This document shows, in pieces, positions 1-14,029 of a DNA stretch of 64,000 nucleotides. The notes beneath the pieces were generated by a model, which saw nothing but the letters and a program-made list of their open reading frames with translations, had not been told where the DNA came from and made no database searches. Source of the stretch: Corbicula japonica (taxonomy: Eukaryota; Mollusca; Bivalvia; Venerida; Cyrenidae); NCBI GenBank assembly GCA_038501625.1, contig JAZAYU010000185.1, positions 930,001 through 994,000 of the forward strand, written 5' to 3'. Every line of letters starts with the position of its first letter. Position 1 is the stretch's first letter. The translations under genes were made by a program, and so were the position numbers.

Positions 1-1240
<1,240 letters not shown>

Positions 1241-1504
1241 ATATTTATTGTCGAGTTTCACGGTGTGTAGGTTTGTTAAAGTACTGATAATAACAGTAAT
1301 ACCGACACAGACCTCTCAGTCGGTATCATGATTTAAACTCAAGAGATTTTCTGGATAAGTGTAAAGTATAACTTTAAAGATATGTTTTCTATTTTTTATT
1401 ATCGTCACAGGTTCTTTTCAGTGCCTTTTATTCGTAAAGCCATCTTTAAATTCACACAAAAGTTTACCTAGATGATACAGCGCCCTGGTTGCCTGATGAA
1501 TAAC

Positions 1505-2015
1505 CCATTTACAGTTGATCGTAATGCGTACCTCTTCGCTTGCACGACGGTAATAGTTCATGAATGCTTATGGCGAAATCTTACAAAATAACCTAGAAGC
1601 TCGATCTGTTTCTTTGATCCCCGCCGTCGTGTTCTTGCTGATTCCAGGGGCTCTACAACCCTATAAGTTTTTTATGCTTTAAATCTTTGTGTCTTTTTGC
1701 ATGCATGCAACATTTTTGAGTTGATGGGTGGGTTTTGGTTATTTCACCAAGACAATTTACTTGTTATTGTTTGGGGGCAAGTTTAGGTTGGTGCACCACA
1801 TAACCTGGTTTAAAATGTTTTGACACTGACCGTTACAATTGGCAACCCATAGGGTTCTCTTTTTCGATATTTGTTTGTGACGTCTATTTTTAAAAAGAGT
1901 CGTTGTATAAACATGCTCTCGTCTTCTCTCTACTTGTTAGCTGTGTGGGAATGGTGTGTCTGCTGGACGTGGCCATTTCTGATATGAATATTTCACTTTT
2001 TTTATAGCACCACTG
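1505..2015 (+). repeat. Penelope pLTR fragment
   Basis: It contains CTTCGCTTGCACGACGGTAA near the start and TGATATGAATATTTCAC at the end, matching 44150-44715 in the same direction. It lies inside the region flanked by the inverted 1.1-kb repeats. Confidence 0.7.
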
Positions 2016-2249
2016 CAGTAAATCTTTTTTAAAAGCCTTATATGAAAGACTTACAAACTTTCAGTTGCAGTAGCATGGGATCGAACCAACGATCACTGGG
2101 CTAGGAGGCAATCTAATGAGCTATTTAACTGCTTTTAGAGATTGGCTTTACAAATTGACACTTAATATATACTCTGATAAAAGATCCCGAGGTAATTCCT
2201 TCTGGACATTATGGACTGTAAAAATGGCTGTTTTAGAACAGATGTAAGA

Positions 2250-3130
2250 GGAACTTTATATCCCAGCCAATAAGGTTTTGGATATTGTTCAATCACCCCC
2301 AAGGATATACTTCCTGCTTTTTAAATTTTGCCTTTGGCGTTGTCTGTGATACGCAGGATTTATATTATTAGATCCCCTATCAAAATTCTATTCTTTTTAG
2401 TTCCGCACATTGTATTCTCGTTTATGGCAAACCCATTCTTTTGTCTGGGGACCATACGCCGCTGAACATGGAATGGTATTAATCTGAAAATACCTCATTG
2501 AAGGTTCCATGTTTACCGGGATGGATCAAAATTGTATTGTTTATTGGTGTAAATATTGAGTTGCGCTCAACCTGGGGCTAGGCGGCGTGTGCAGTAATAT
2601 GCAATCCCATTACTGCCCATGAACAGGCTCAATCAAACCGAGCCTGCAGTATTTTCATATTTGTCGTGTTCAGTGGCTTTCAAAGTTCCTATTTTAAAGC
2701 CAACGTACACGGAAAAATATAAAAATATTGCAGATTCGGTTTTATTTAGCTAGATAATGGGCAGCAATTGAAATGCATCTAACTTCCCACGTCGCCTAGC
2801 CCCGGGTTAAGTGCAACTCAATTCGATCCATCCCAAATGATAAAATACATATAGAGTGAACAAGGAACCTTCAATGTTGTATTTTCAGATTAATACCATT
2901 CCATGCTCTGTTGCGTATGGTCCTCAGATAAAAGAATGGGTTTGCCATAAACGAGAAAACAATGGGTTTAGGTGAACTAAGCAGAAAAGAAATTTACAAA
3001 AGGATCTAAAATATTAACACTGATTATCAAAGACAACGCCAAAGCCAAAATTGCAAAATTTCAAAAACAAGAAGCATATTTGTGGTGTTTAAACAATATC
3101 CAAACCTATATTGAATAGGATTTTAAATCC
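2250..3130. repeat. Foldback element, family 2
   Basis: The left arm (CAAACCCATTCTTTTGTCTG, GAATGGTATTAATCTGAAAA) returns inverted in the right arm, with the centre near 2690. Half copies of the same sequence occur at 4340-4590, 17560-18010 and 32790-32960. Confidence 0.75.
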
Positions 3131-3180
3131 ACCATCTTTAAACTGGCCGAAATATTAAAACAAAAGAAAAACGACAGAAA

Positions 3181-4096
3181 TTACGGAATGAATCTAAAGT
3201 TCATATTAGCCTCTCTTTTCGTGAAAAATTCCATTTCAGAATCAAAAATTAATAAAATTCTGGTAATAGCTCCAGGGGCTTTCCCTTCTGGTAAAAAGTG
3301 ATCGCACTCAATCCTTAGAAGAATTATTTTAAGACAGTTACCTCTTAAAAAGCCAAGCCTCGTTTTCTGGAAACATGTAAGACCCTCAAGAAACCCACTT
3401 CCCGAGAAACAATTCCCTAGCACGATGTACGGAATGAATTTAAAGATCACGCTTTCGTATCTATCTATATATACTCTGGTAATATCCCTTGGGAGCCATT
3501 CCATCCGGATATTACTGATCGCATTTTGTCGTGAAGCGATTATTTTAAGACAGTATTCTCCAAAAAACTAAGCACAGTTGACAGGTAGCATGGTAACCCC
3601 TTAAGAAACTCTTTTCCCGGGAAACATTTCCCTTTAAGTAGCAAGATTTACGGAATGAATCTTAAGTAAATAAAACCCTTTTGGCTCTTAATATATGTTG
3701 GTAATACACCCGTATGGAGCTATTCCTTCTGAACATTAAATTTTGTGATCGCATTCAATCCGTAAAACGATTTTTTTTCACGAGAGTAACACCTGAAGCT
3801 AAGCCTCTTTCTGTAAGCATGGAATTCCCTCTCGAAACCCTCTTACCTGGCAAAACTGCCATTTGTAGCACGTCTTAAGTGAATAAAACGCTTTCGTCTG
3901 TCTATATAATATTCTCTTGTAATAGAAATCGGTGGCTATTCCTCCTGGACATGTGAGCACATTAAATCCGTAAAAGCGATTATTCTAAGACAGTACCATC
4001 TCTCCCCCAAAACCCGGTTTCTGGTTATGTTAGCATGTTATCCCCTTAAGACACTATCTTGCCGGGAAACAGGTTCTTTTAAGCAGCATGATGTAC
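3181..4096. repeat. Tandem array, four units of about 220-245 bp
   Basis: Units begin near 3181, 3427, 3650 and 3872, three of them with ACGGAATGAAT, and share GATCGCA, AAGACAGTA and CCGGGAAAC blocks. A partial unit lies at 2165-2215. Apparent ORFs here (both strands) are products of the repeat. Confidence 0.75.
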
Positions 4097-5007
4097 TGAA
4101 AAAAGTGAAATATGCTTATCAGGAATGGCCAAATATTAAGAAAAAACTAGTGTATAACACAATTTCATCTGTCTATATATTTTCCGGATTGCATTTAGCG
4201 TTCACGCCGTGTGACGGCCGCACAGAGTCTCCCCGTACATTCAATCAGTCACGCCACTTGAATGTCTTCGGGCACAGTACATATTTATATGCTAAATTTG
4301 CTTCTGTTTTACTATTTCGGACAGTTTTTAGATGAATGGTTTCAATATCTTAGACAACATAGATTTTGATATTGTTTAATCACCTCAAGGTTATACATTC
4401 CTGCTATTTTTTTTTAATTTCTGCATTTGGCATTCTTAGTGATCCTCAAGTTTTGTATTATTAAATCCCCTGTCTGATTACTATCTGTTCAGTTCCGCCA
4501 TTTTTTATCGTTTAAGGAAAACCCAAACATGAACATGGAATGATATTAATCTGAAAATACAACATTGAAGGTTCCATTACTTGACTTGACAATGGTAACT
4601 TCCTCCTATGTTCGTAGAGGCACTCCTAGGTTGCTAGTTGATTACGCGGTGAAAAAAAAACTAGTCCATTCACGATTTAAAATAATATTATGTAAAATTT
4701 CACTCAAGTGAATTAAGAACTATTAACCCTAACGTTTAAAACCATAACACTTACACCAGAGAAAGAAACAATTTACACAAAGATTATTCAAATGTCCAAA
4801 ATCCAGATAATCTTTATTTATATCACAATAGACATAACTATACCGAACTCACAGTTTACCTATAGTCCTTTTAAGTGCCATTTCTTTAACCAGAGCGCTT
4901 CTCTTAAGTTATAACTTGTACACAAGGTTTTGTAAGAAGCGTTCTGTATCCTTCAGGCAGTAGAGGGGAGACAACCTCTGGATGAGTGCAGTCCAGTATA
5001 GGCTGGC

Positions 5008-5729
5008 TTAAGGGCTTACCACACTCCTCTCAACCACGTTCATCGATTAAAAGAAAATAATCAAAATCTCAATAATGGCAAAATGCCGTTCAATGACACT
5101 TTGCACAAATGTATGTTATTAATGTATCTTTATTTTGTTTATGGTAAGACACGTTAGAACAGTAAAGAAAAATAGCGAGATCTAAAAATTTCCCTCAATT
5201 TCTATTTACGTAAATTCACAAAAACTAAATAACACAAAACATCATTTTAAATGCCCACATAAGTAATATGATACTGACAACAATTTATTGTGTCCTCGCG
5301 ACTTACATAATTTTTATGTAAACTTTACGAGATATTAGTAAAAGTGTGTTTGACCTTTAATTTCCTGGTCGCTTCCTGGTCGTGTAAACGGATGACAATC
5401 ACTGATTTCTCTTTTAGTAGTTGAAAGTTTTCTTTACAAAGTACATAACATTTTCTTGTCAGTATCATTGCACTCACGTTAGAATTTAAAATTATGGTTT
5501 TGTATCGCTTAGTTTTTGTGAATTCATGTAAATATAATTTTAAGGAATTTTTAGGTCTAGCTGGTTTTTTTTTTACTTTTTAACGTGTCTTACTGTATGC
5601 AAAATAAAGATACTTTTGTAACATTCATTTGTGAAAAGTTTCATTGAACGGCATTTTGCCATTATTGAGATTTTGATAATTTTCTTTTTATCGATGAACG
5701 TGGTTGGAAGGAGTGTGGTAAGCCCTTAA
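5008..5729. repeat. Foldback element, family 1
   Basis: The ends are TTAAGGGCTTACCACACTCC and its inverse, with arms of about 300 bp around a centre near 5370. The core (GTTAGAACAGTAAAGAAAAA) recurs in the foldbacks at 360-1070 and 7050-7695. Confidence 0.75.
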
Positions 5730-5806
5730 CATGCATTTCTATAACTGCCACTGAACCTGCTCAATCAAATCAAATCGAGCTTGCATATTATGCATTTTTC
5801 GGCGTT

Positions 5807-6777
5807 AGCTGTCTAAGCTCACTTTTGACCTAGTTTTTCGACCAATGAAATGTTGTAAATAATACTCGTATTCTATTATTATGCAGAGGGAAAATGAAAT
5901 AAACTATTTCGATTGGTAGCTATTTACACCAGAGAGGCATCTAGCAGGGTGGAGAGGTATCTAGTGGGATTTTTATTATTATGCAGCGGAAAAATCAAAT
6001 AGATTATTTCGATTGGTTGATAGTGGGTGTTGTATTGGAGAAAAACATATTTACGATTTAAATAACCAGTTAAGTCAATATTGAGGGCTTAAATACAATT
6101 TTATATGGAATATTCTTGGGTGTCAGGTAAAAACTTGCGTACAGTACACAGTGTAAAACGAAAAGGAAGTGTAGATATTTCTAGTTCTTACTGGTTCCTT
6201 TCTAGTTCCTTTGATACTGATTGTTAATTTCAAGTCCAAAATACAAGTTCATTGTAGTGTAGTGGCTAACACTCTCGCCTCGCAAGCGTGAGCCCCCGGG
6301 TTCAATACTCAGTACTGACACTTTTTTTAAAGTTAATTTACATAAAAGTTGGTAGATTTCGCTTTTGTAACAGGATGTTTTTATTAAATTTATGTTAAAT
6401 TTCAATGACATTTATTCATCTTGAGTTCTAACTCTACAAGAGCTATTTTATTGAAACTGAATAAATGTAGATCAATACTTAATGTAATACATTGCTTCTT
6501 TAATTGACTTGTTATCACTGTATGAAATTGTTGCAACAGCTTCAACATTTTTTAAAAGACACTTTAAATGAATTTATAAGTTGTCATGATTCGGTCGCTT
6601 AATCTCTTGGTCATACTAAGAAGGCAGGGAGGGTTCGTCAACAGCTAAAACAAGTAAAATAAACTAACTAAACTATGTCTGCTTTGCCTCTCTGTATTTC
6701 TTTCTTTCTTATATACGTGTATATATAAATTTTTTCCATCAACGCCGTTTATCTTTTTTCAAGATATTTCTTTTTTC
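5807..6777 (+). repeat. 970-bp interspersed element with tRNA-like segment, copy 1
   Basis: It runs from GTTAGCTGTCTAAGCTC to about AAGATATTTC. A close inverted copy lies at 28150-29167. No coding frame is seen apart from short chance ones. Confidence 0.7.
6245..6330 (+). other. tRNA-like sequence inside the 970-bp element
   Basis: TAGTGTAGTGGCTAACAC resembles an A box, CTCGCAA resembles an anticodon loop and GGGTTCAATAC resembles a B box. Stem pairing is imperfect and the sequence repeats in the copy at 28675-28740, so it is a tRNA-derived pol III promoter relic rather than a tRNA gene. Confidence 0.5.
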
Positions 6778-6855
6778 ATGTTTTGTTGAAATCTGCGGCT
6801 TACAAAGTTTCCTTTTCATCAATTTGTTTACATTAGGCATGAATGTTATCCTAAG

Positions 6856-7879
6856 TTAGACCACAGCTACCGTCCACTGGTCAATCAGTGGCCAGTATTA
6901 CCGTTGTCTAAATCCCGTAGACAACTCTTTGGCTTGTCTACGAAGATTCTTTAAGCACGTGCATCTCGTGTACTATCTCATATTAACAAGTGGACGGTCA
7001 ATATCTTAGTGTCTTACTGTGCTATCGATACATATTTGTGATAATTGTAATTGCTATGTCATAGACAACAAAGAAAATATCAAAATATCTAAAACGGCAA
7101 AACGCAGTTCCATCAAACTTTGCATAAATCAATGTTATTGGTGTATGATTATGTTTGTTAAGAACAGTAAAGAAAATAAGTTAGACATAAATAATCTTAA
7201 AATTCTATTTGCAATAAATCATTAAAACGTAGCAACACAAAACATTAATTCAAATGCGCATATGCGTCAAATTATGCTGACAACAATATCTAAAACGAAA
7301 AGAACTTACAATTATTAAGAGAAAAATCAGCATTTGTATTTTTGTCATCCATTTTCGCGACCAGGAAATGTCATAAACATATTAACAAATAACTCGTATT
7401 TTATACATTTGTTAGAAAAGAGGCTCTTAAGGTGTAAGGAGCTCATTACTCATGAAGGCACTTAAATTGATATTAAGTGTTGGTTCGTTTTTGTATTGTT
7501 TTTTTTTGCATATGCAGTTTTAGGGATTTTTGGTCTAACTATTTTTCTTTACTGTTCTAACTTGTCTTAACGTATGTAAAATAAAAATTAACAAATAACA
7601 ATGATTTGTGCTAAGTTTTATTGAACTGCATTTTGCCGTAAGAGAGATTTTGATAATATTCTTTTTTATCAATGATGGTGCAATGACAACTGCCACAGAA
7701 CCTTGCGCATACAAACTAAATAAACGTTCACCGTGTATTTTGTTTTATTTTTAAAACATGGTTACACGATTGCAATATTTATATTTACAAGAGATATATA
7801 TTTTTCATGAGAAGTTAACGGTCAATATTTAGCAGTTTACGTCTTCAAAATTTAATACACTTACATATATTATCAATAC

Positions 7880-7977
<98 letters not shown>

Positions 7978-7985
7978 TTATGAAC
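6856..7985 (-). repeat. Copy 2 of the microsatellite-ended repeat, inverted
   Basis: It starts TTAGACCACAGCTACCGTCC and ends with (GTT)n and (GAT)n at 7881-7975. It is the reverse complement of 1-1240 with moderate divergence. Together the two copies flank 5.6 kb. Either two elements inserted head to head or they are long TIRs of one large element. Confidence 0.75.
7881..7975. repeat. (GTT)n(GAT)n microsatellite
   Basis: Roughly a dozen GTT and about 19 GAT triplets mirror the array at 7-147. Confidence 0.9.
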
Positions 7986-8159
7986 TAATTCTTTAAAACA
8001 CACAAACATTTTATTTTTCAATGAATGACAAAAATATAAAACTTACTTTAAAACTACTTAAGTTTTTAATGTGATTAAATTTGTGACTAAAATTACAACA
8101 AAATTACAAATTAACTCACTAAATACATGTGGCTCCTTTCATACAAGAATTGTGAAAGA

Positions 8160-8350
8160 CAGAAGTTTGTGTGACGGCTTGTAAAGTGTGGTGGATCGAT
8201 CATTTGGCACGAGAATTTCGGGGTTTTGCAGTCATGTGGTCTAAATCGGATAGACACCTCGTGGAGTGGCTATGAAAAATAGAAGCTCGCTCTGCTCGCG
8301 TCTATTTTTCATAGACCACTCCACTCATTGTCTATCCTTTACTGAGATGG
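8160..8350. repeat. Small imperfect palindrome
   Basis: GTGGAGTGG..CTATGAAAAATAGA on the left is inverted on the right as TCTATTTTTCATAG..CCACTCCAC, centred at about 8287. The flanks show no gene. Confidence 0.6.
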
Positions 8351-8359
8351 AATGGCATG

Positions 8360-8930
8360 CCTAGTTCGCATCACTAACGGTAAGATCAATGTAAAAGTTA
8401 CGGGCCAAAGGCCATGTCATAACTTGACCAGCCAAAACATTGAAATGCATCGAGCATTTTTGTTTTTATGTAGGATTAATTTTAACTTTAATGTTATGAG
8501 TGTCACAGGTTCATACCTTAAAGGTCAAGGTCACATTTATCAGATAGATAGATGTTAAGTATTGCCTATAACATTGCAATGCATTAAACAATTGTGTTCA
8601 AATTTGTCGTTAACCTCAATGATGTGGAGTGTTACGCGCAAACCCCAGTTCTTATCTCAATGGTTAGGGTCACAGTTGCAGATGGAAGGTGAGTTATTGT
8701 AGTCCCAATGTCCGTTTGAATATATTCATCCATCCCATTCCCATGTCTGTAACGGGACCAGATTTTAAGCTATCTATTTGCAAGCCTCTTTAAATTGATC
8801 AATCTGTTGATATTGTTGTAACTATTTTTAGAACATAGGGTGTGAGATGTTTTTAGGCTATTCTTGGTATTTGGCGGGAAATAGTCAGCTGATCTCAGAG
8901 TGCACATGTAGATTTTGGCCATAATTTCGT
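8360..8930. other. No gene seen; molluscan-type AGGTCAAGGTCACA motif
   Basis: The stretch includes AAAGGTCAAGGTCACATT, a motif common in molluscan interspersed repeats. No convincing frame or splice signal was found. Confidence 0.4.
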
Positions 8931-9653
8931 TAAGGTGATATCATTTGTCACAATATTCTGTTAAAGTGGGGAGGAGTGTGGTGACCTATTTTCATAAAAT
9001 TCATCTTATTTAATAATTATAAATCTTCTTATTACTTCAGATATCAATTATAGGGCATATGCATGTTACAGGTCAATCAGGAATTATAAAAAATTAGAAA
9101 TATGAAACAATTTTTCTCACTGAGTGTAGCCTTATTGCCGGGAGTCCAAACTTCCAAATTATCCACTATAGTATTAAACTACAGTCACAGGAAGGTTGTC
9201 TATATCAAGGTTAAAAATGTCTTAGAATTTAGTTTGATAAACTTTACTAGAACAATAGTTATAAACAATGGAAACATGAATGTCAAATTTTCCTTTTGTA
9301 GTCACTGGGGAGAAACATGTTTTGCTATTGTTCTAGTACAGTTTATTGAACTAAATTCTAAGACATTGTTAACCTTGATATAGACAACCTTCCTGTGACT
9401 GTAGTTTAATACTATAGTGGATAATTTGGAAGTTTGGACTCCCGGCAATAAGGCTACACTCAGTGAGAAAATTGTTTCATATTTCTATTTTTTTTTATAA
9501 TTCCTGATTGACCTGTAACATGTTTATGCCCTATAATTGATATCTGAAGTAATAAGAAGATTTATAATTATTAAATAACATGAATTCATGAAAATAGGTC
9601 ACCACACTCCTCCCCACTTTAACAGAATATTGTGACAAACGATACCACCTTAA
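8931..9653. repeat. Large near-perfect foldback (inverted arms about 328 bp)
   Basis: Arms 8931-9258 and 9326-9653 are close to identical in inverse orientation around a loop of about 67 bp. The ends read TAAGGTGATATCATTTGTCA and its near inverse. The 93-codon frame inside is palindrome sequence, not a gene. Confidence 0.85.
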
Positions 9654-9859
9654 TATTGCAGAAGAACAATCAGATATACACTTAAAAGTGTGTTGTTTTG
9701 AATATTTGCCAGCCCAACCTTAAATTTCAAAGTCTTTTCAATGTCATGCTATGATTCCATGTGTCACTTTTATGACGATTCTTGTTTGTGAAAACAAATA
9801 AGTATGTGTCAACGTTTTTTGACAACGGACACGGCGTGCTGCCAATAGACATCTAGTTT

Positions 9860-9898
<39 letters not shown>

Positions 9899-10520
9899 GC
9901 TTTACTGTATTTTCTACAGCATTCTTTAACAAAATTATTCTCCAAACTTTTCCTCTGATGTTCATTACATTAATAACTATAATTCGCGGCAATGAAAATC
10001 AGGGAGAGGTGAAGTTATAGGTATTCAAACAGTAATACATGAAACCCAATTATTACTATAATTGTAAAATTGATTTATTTAGTAATTTCATCATTTCATC
10101 TTGACGTTAGTGTCTTGACTTACCCATTCTTATTTCGAACTGGCTCGTTTACATGTTTACATGTAAATGTGATATTTGGAAATTAAAGGTGAAATTTAAA
10201 AACGTATATATATATATACTGAAAATCAAGTGTAAATTCTACTTGAAGCTTGAATCATACGGGTCCATTTGCCATAAACGTAGACATCGGCGTTTATAAA
10301 GGTTTTAAGAAAAACGGACATCTTACATTTTTGACTCGACAATTGTACATCTCGAGGTCTGCTTAATATAGCGATGTTTTGATTATATGCAAACATAGAA
10401 ACAAGTCTTAATTTAGTTCGACTGCACAGCAATTAAAAATCAAAATAGTATGATATAATATATGTTGTAACTGTCGATGTGAATATGTTTATTTCACCAG
10501 CTGCAAACAAGCATAAGTTT
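9654..10520. other. No gene seen; (AAT)n at 9861-9898
   Basis: The stretch is AT-rich, with one (AAT)n microsatellite and a short AT-repeat at 10206-10219. The part next to 10521 would be the 3' UTR of the minus-strand GBP-like exon. Confidence 0.5.
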
Positions 10521-10717
10521 TCAATAGCCGAACAGTAGTTTCATTTTTTTCCAGAATGTTTGTCCCTTCACTGCTTCTGTCCCCATAGCTTCTATATAAT
10601 TGTGTTTCATTTCCCGAAGCTCTTTGTCTAAAGCGGATGCTTTTTCGCGTTTAATTTCCTCAATCTCCTTTCCAAGTTGCAATGTCAGTGTCTCTTTCAT
10701 CTGTTTTTGTAATTCTT
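10521..10717 (-). CDS. Second GBP-like terminal exon, orphan
   Basis: On the - strand an acceptor CTACCTTGCAG opens an exon entered at phase 1, as in the terminal exon at 61444. The peptide has a charged coiled-coil-like part (QKQMKETLTLQLGKEIEEIK) and then the tail NYIEAMGTEAVKGQTFWKKM, ending KLLFGY and a stop. The tail matches YIKAMGRHTIKGIPLWKR in the main gene. AATAAA lies about 28 nt past the stop (complement of 10488-10493). I found no other GBP exon on this strand between here and 30 kb, so it is either the end of a gene with long introns and exons I cannot recognise, or a detached duplicate. Confidence 0.75.
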
Positions 10718-10829
10718 CTGCAAGGTAGAACAAAAATGCTTAGCTTTTATTTATGTTGCGTATATAGTTGTGGCATTTTTTTAAAGTAACCATCTTTAAG
10801 TGGTTATGTACCGGATATAATACGCTAAA

Positions 10830-11160
10830 TTGCTTTATAACCAAGCTCACCAAGCTTTCACCAAGACAACTTGTATTTGTTGACATGAGAATCTGTTGCG
10901 GCAAGTGTGAAGTTGGTCCACCCTAGAACGTGGTTTTAACCTCCAGTGGCAAATTATTTAGCCACTGACTTTTTCAAGGCTTACTTCTAGGTTTCTCATT
11001 TTCGTTGATTAGTGTTTCAGATATAATACGCGTTTTCGTTAATTGTTTGTGATGTCTTATTTTATAATCACATGCTAACTTTTCCTTTCTTCTTTTTGTT
11101 GCGTGGGAATGTGTTTTGTGAGTGTGGTGATTCCTGATATGCATATTTCACTCTTGTCAT
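10830..11160 (+). repeat. Penelope pLTR fragment
   Basis: It holds CAAGTGTGAAGTTGGTCCAC and ends CCTGATATGCATATTTCACT. It lies just upstream of the orphan GBP exon as read on the - strand. Confidence 0.65.
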
Positions 11161-11589
11161 ATAACTTTATAAGGTAAACTGCATCAATAGGAGAAAAACG
11201 AAACCAAGAAAAGACGACTATTGATTTCTAGAGTTAAATAATACGAAAACAGTGAAACAAACATATTTACCAATATTCTTGTGCTCCTTTTAAATATTTA
11301 AAGACTTCAATTAACTATTTGGCAATGCATAGCAGAAAGCTTTTAAAACAATGTTATCGGTACACTAATTAACGAAAACCTATTGCATGTTTTATCTCTG
11401 TTACCTTGATTAAATTCAAAAATACAGATTCAGTTTAGAATACTACCGCAACAAGGTATTTCTTAGCCAGTTTTTAAATATGGATATTTTAAACTAAAAG
11501 GTAAAGGTAAAGGTATGGGTTTATAGTCTGTAATAACTAAAGAAAATAAAAGACAATCTTAATTTCTCCACGTTTCCGAAACAGACATA

Positions 11590-11990
11590 AACTTAAATTT
11601 AAGAAGAAAGGTTACCAACATAATAAACAACATGATAGTAACTTTTACCTGATTGTTTGCACGACGGTGGGAGGGGTTTAAAATAATAGGAAGGTTTATA
11701 GGATAAACTTTAAAGAACCTAAAACCTCGATCCGTTTCTTTAATTTCTGTCACCGTGTTCTTGTTGATTTGACTCCAAATGCTCTGGACTAGGCAATGTC
11801 ATTGTATACTCATTCAGTATACTTTTTGCTTGACAATTATTTAGGTTTCTTATGTTTTAAATGTTTGTGTTCGTTTTAATGCAACATTGTCGAGGTCATG
11901 GGTGTGTTGGAGCTAATTAAACAATACAACTTGGTTGTTTTTTACCCCAGCTCTATTCACTTAGCCCTGGCGAATTTATTAAAAGTCTGT
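11590..11990 (+). repeat. Penelope 3' fragment
   Basis: It contains AAGAAAGGTTACCAACATAA, which matches the very end of the RT ORF at 44088, and then TTGCACGACGGTGGGAGGGG. The apparent minus-strand ORF here is antisense to this repeat. Confidence 0.65.
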
Positions 11991-11999
11991 TTGTGTTAA

Positions 12000-13780
12000 T
12001 ATTTCACAAATTGCAAGGGGAATTAATAAATTTTTCAATAATGCTTACAGGTTTATGCAGATTTTCAGATCTATGGAGCATTTTGCTACAAAACGCAGTA
12101 CTTCAGGATTGAATCACAAAGTTCCGTATTTAAATCGCGATAAAATGTTTATTCTTCTACCACTTAAGAAATCAACGGATATGTGCGGAATTCAACTGGC
12201 CTTTATAATCAGCCGATATTTATTTTCAAGAGTTATTCAAAACTAGAGAAAATGATAATTACTTACACCGTTGTCAAGTATGAAAAAATTTACCGTGTCT
12301 GCGCATGGATGTGCCGTCCACTCCTGGCTCTGCCGGTTGACCGCGATCTATTTATCATTAAATTTGTGAAAACTTACAGAAAATTTAAAAAGATTTATCA
12401 TTAAGGAGACATGGCTGTTTTAGTATTTGGCATAAATGGCGTTCTGTTGTACTTTAATTGTTATTTGCCAAATAATAAGCAAATACTCGTACAAATAGTT
12501 TCTCGCTTTGAACCTGTTCTTTCAAAATCCTTCAAAATCACATAAATTCTGTTTACCATTGAACAATTTTCACCAAATTTGATATGCGTGGTGCTGCAGA
12601 AAATATACGTACAATGTTCATTCATAGAAGTTACTATTGCTGTAATTGCTGTAACTCCGTATCGCTAACGAGGACTCGGTATCAGAATTAAGACAGCGAA
12701 ACAGGATGGCAATCGTTGCCCATTTTTACTCATCGGGGACTTAAGTTTCAGAATCTTGCTCGGTATGCAAGTCCCTAGGTTGGTTGCAAGTCTCATAATA
12801 TCTATTGTAGACATTAAAAGGTTATATATAGTATGAGTGTCGCTTTGGGCATAAACGCCACCACATAATATTAACAACATTCAGTATTTAAAACAGAATA
12901 TTTGTAATTAAAATAGGCAGTATGAATGAATCTTGCAGTTTTTTAACAACCTAAATACTCTTATACCATATTTAAGATAGATTAAAAAAATTTACAGTCT
13001 TCTTTACTGCGCATGATCGTCCTCTTACGCTACTTCAAGAGTTAAGACAGGTTGTTGTTAACATTGATCTCGACGGTTGTGAATTATTTAACGTGATAAG
13101 CTGTTGATCCAACAGCATGATCGGCTAAACGAAATGTGAGTATTTTTTAAAAATATATAATTTGCATTGTAAACGCTTATGATGCACTTTAAACAAATAT
13201 AAAAACGTTTGTTTATCTGGCGCCTTCATCATAGTCATCAATCACATTTGAGTCCTCCATATTGGAATACTTTAATTGATAAAACTATTCCCTTGGCATG
13301 CAGGAGGTTGGCGATTAGATCAAATCTGGGGAATTATGCCCCAAAGGACATATTTATCCAGTTATATAAGATGACCCCAAAACAGTAACAAAAAAGAACC
13401 AAACAAAATAAAACACACGGTTAAAAGAAGGTATTTAAATTTTATTAAAATGTTTATGCAATGGACGAGCTAAATCGCTGATCTCTAACGTCTATTAAAA
13501 AGGAAGATTAAATTGTTACATTGAGTAATTATAAGATAGATTGGCCCTGGAACTTCATTCATTATATGCTTTATAATGTTTTATAATTATGCTTATCAGT
13601 GCCGAATCTTAAGAGTACCTGACAGGACAAGTCAAAGGTGTTGCTCTGTCTCTTTTACTTAAGGTTTACCTATACTATAACCGTCATAAAAGTAAGATAA
13701 TGAAAGTTAACCTGTCACAATCATATTACTTGCCCAAATGCTTCAGGTCTTAGATTTTCGTTCCTGTAAACATGTAATTC
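12000..13780. other. No gene or repeat recognised
   Basis: Several short open frames exist on both strands but none has a recognisable domain or paired splice sites. Confidence 0.4.
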
Positions 13781-13787
13781 AAAGGAA

Positions 13788-13962
13788 CCAGGGGATCGTT
13801 TCATCAATAATTCCCGATCGGATCGTATCGTACGCTGCGATTTCAATCTGCGATCTGATCTACGATTTACAGACACCCGTTTCACTAACCACATCGCAGA
13901 TTTGCCGATCGCACTTTCACTACGATCGGTCGTACGACCGTTGATGAAACGACCCCCAGGTC
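13788..13962. mobile_element. Short MITE with CCAGGGG / CCCCCAGG ends
   Basis: CCAGGGGATCGTTTCATCAA on the left is inverted on the right as TTGATGAAACGACCCCCAGG. The interior is rich in GATCG and GC compared with its flanks. No clear target duplication was identified. Confidence 0.65.
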
Positions 13963-14029
13963 CCGAGTTCCCAAAAACAATTAAATATGTCTGTAACGTC
14001 AGAACGAATAATGCGCTCAGCTGGGCAAG

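Noticed and set aside
4027..4335. 102-codon ORF
   Set aside because: It runs from a tandem repeat unit through a Penelope tip into a foldback-related repeat.
9102..9383. 93-codon ORF
   Set aside because: It spans the loop of a foldback and has no domain.
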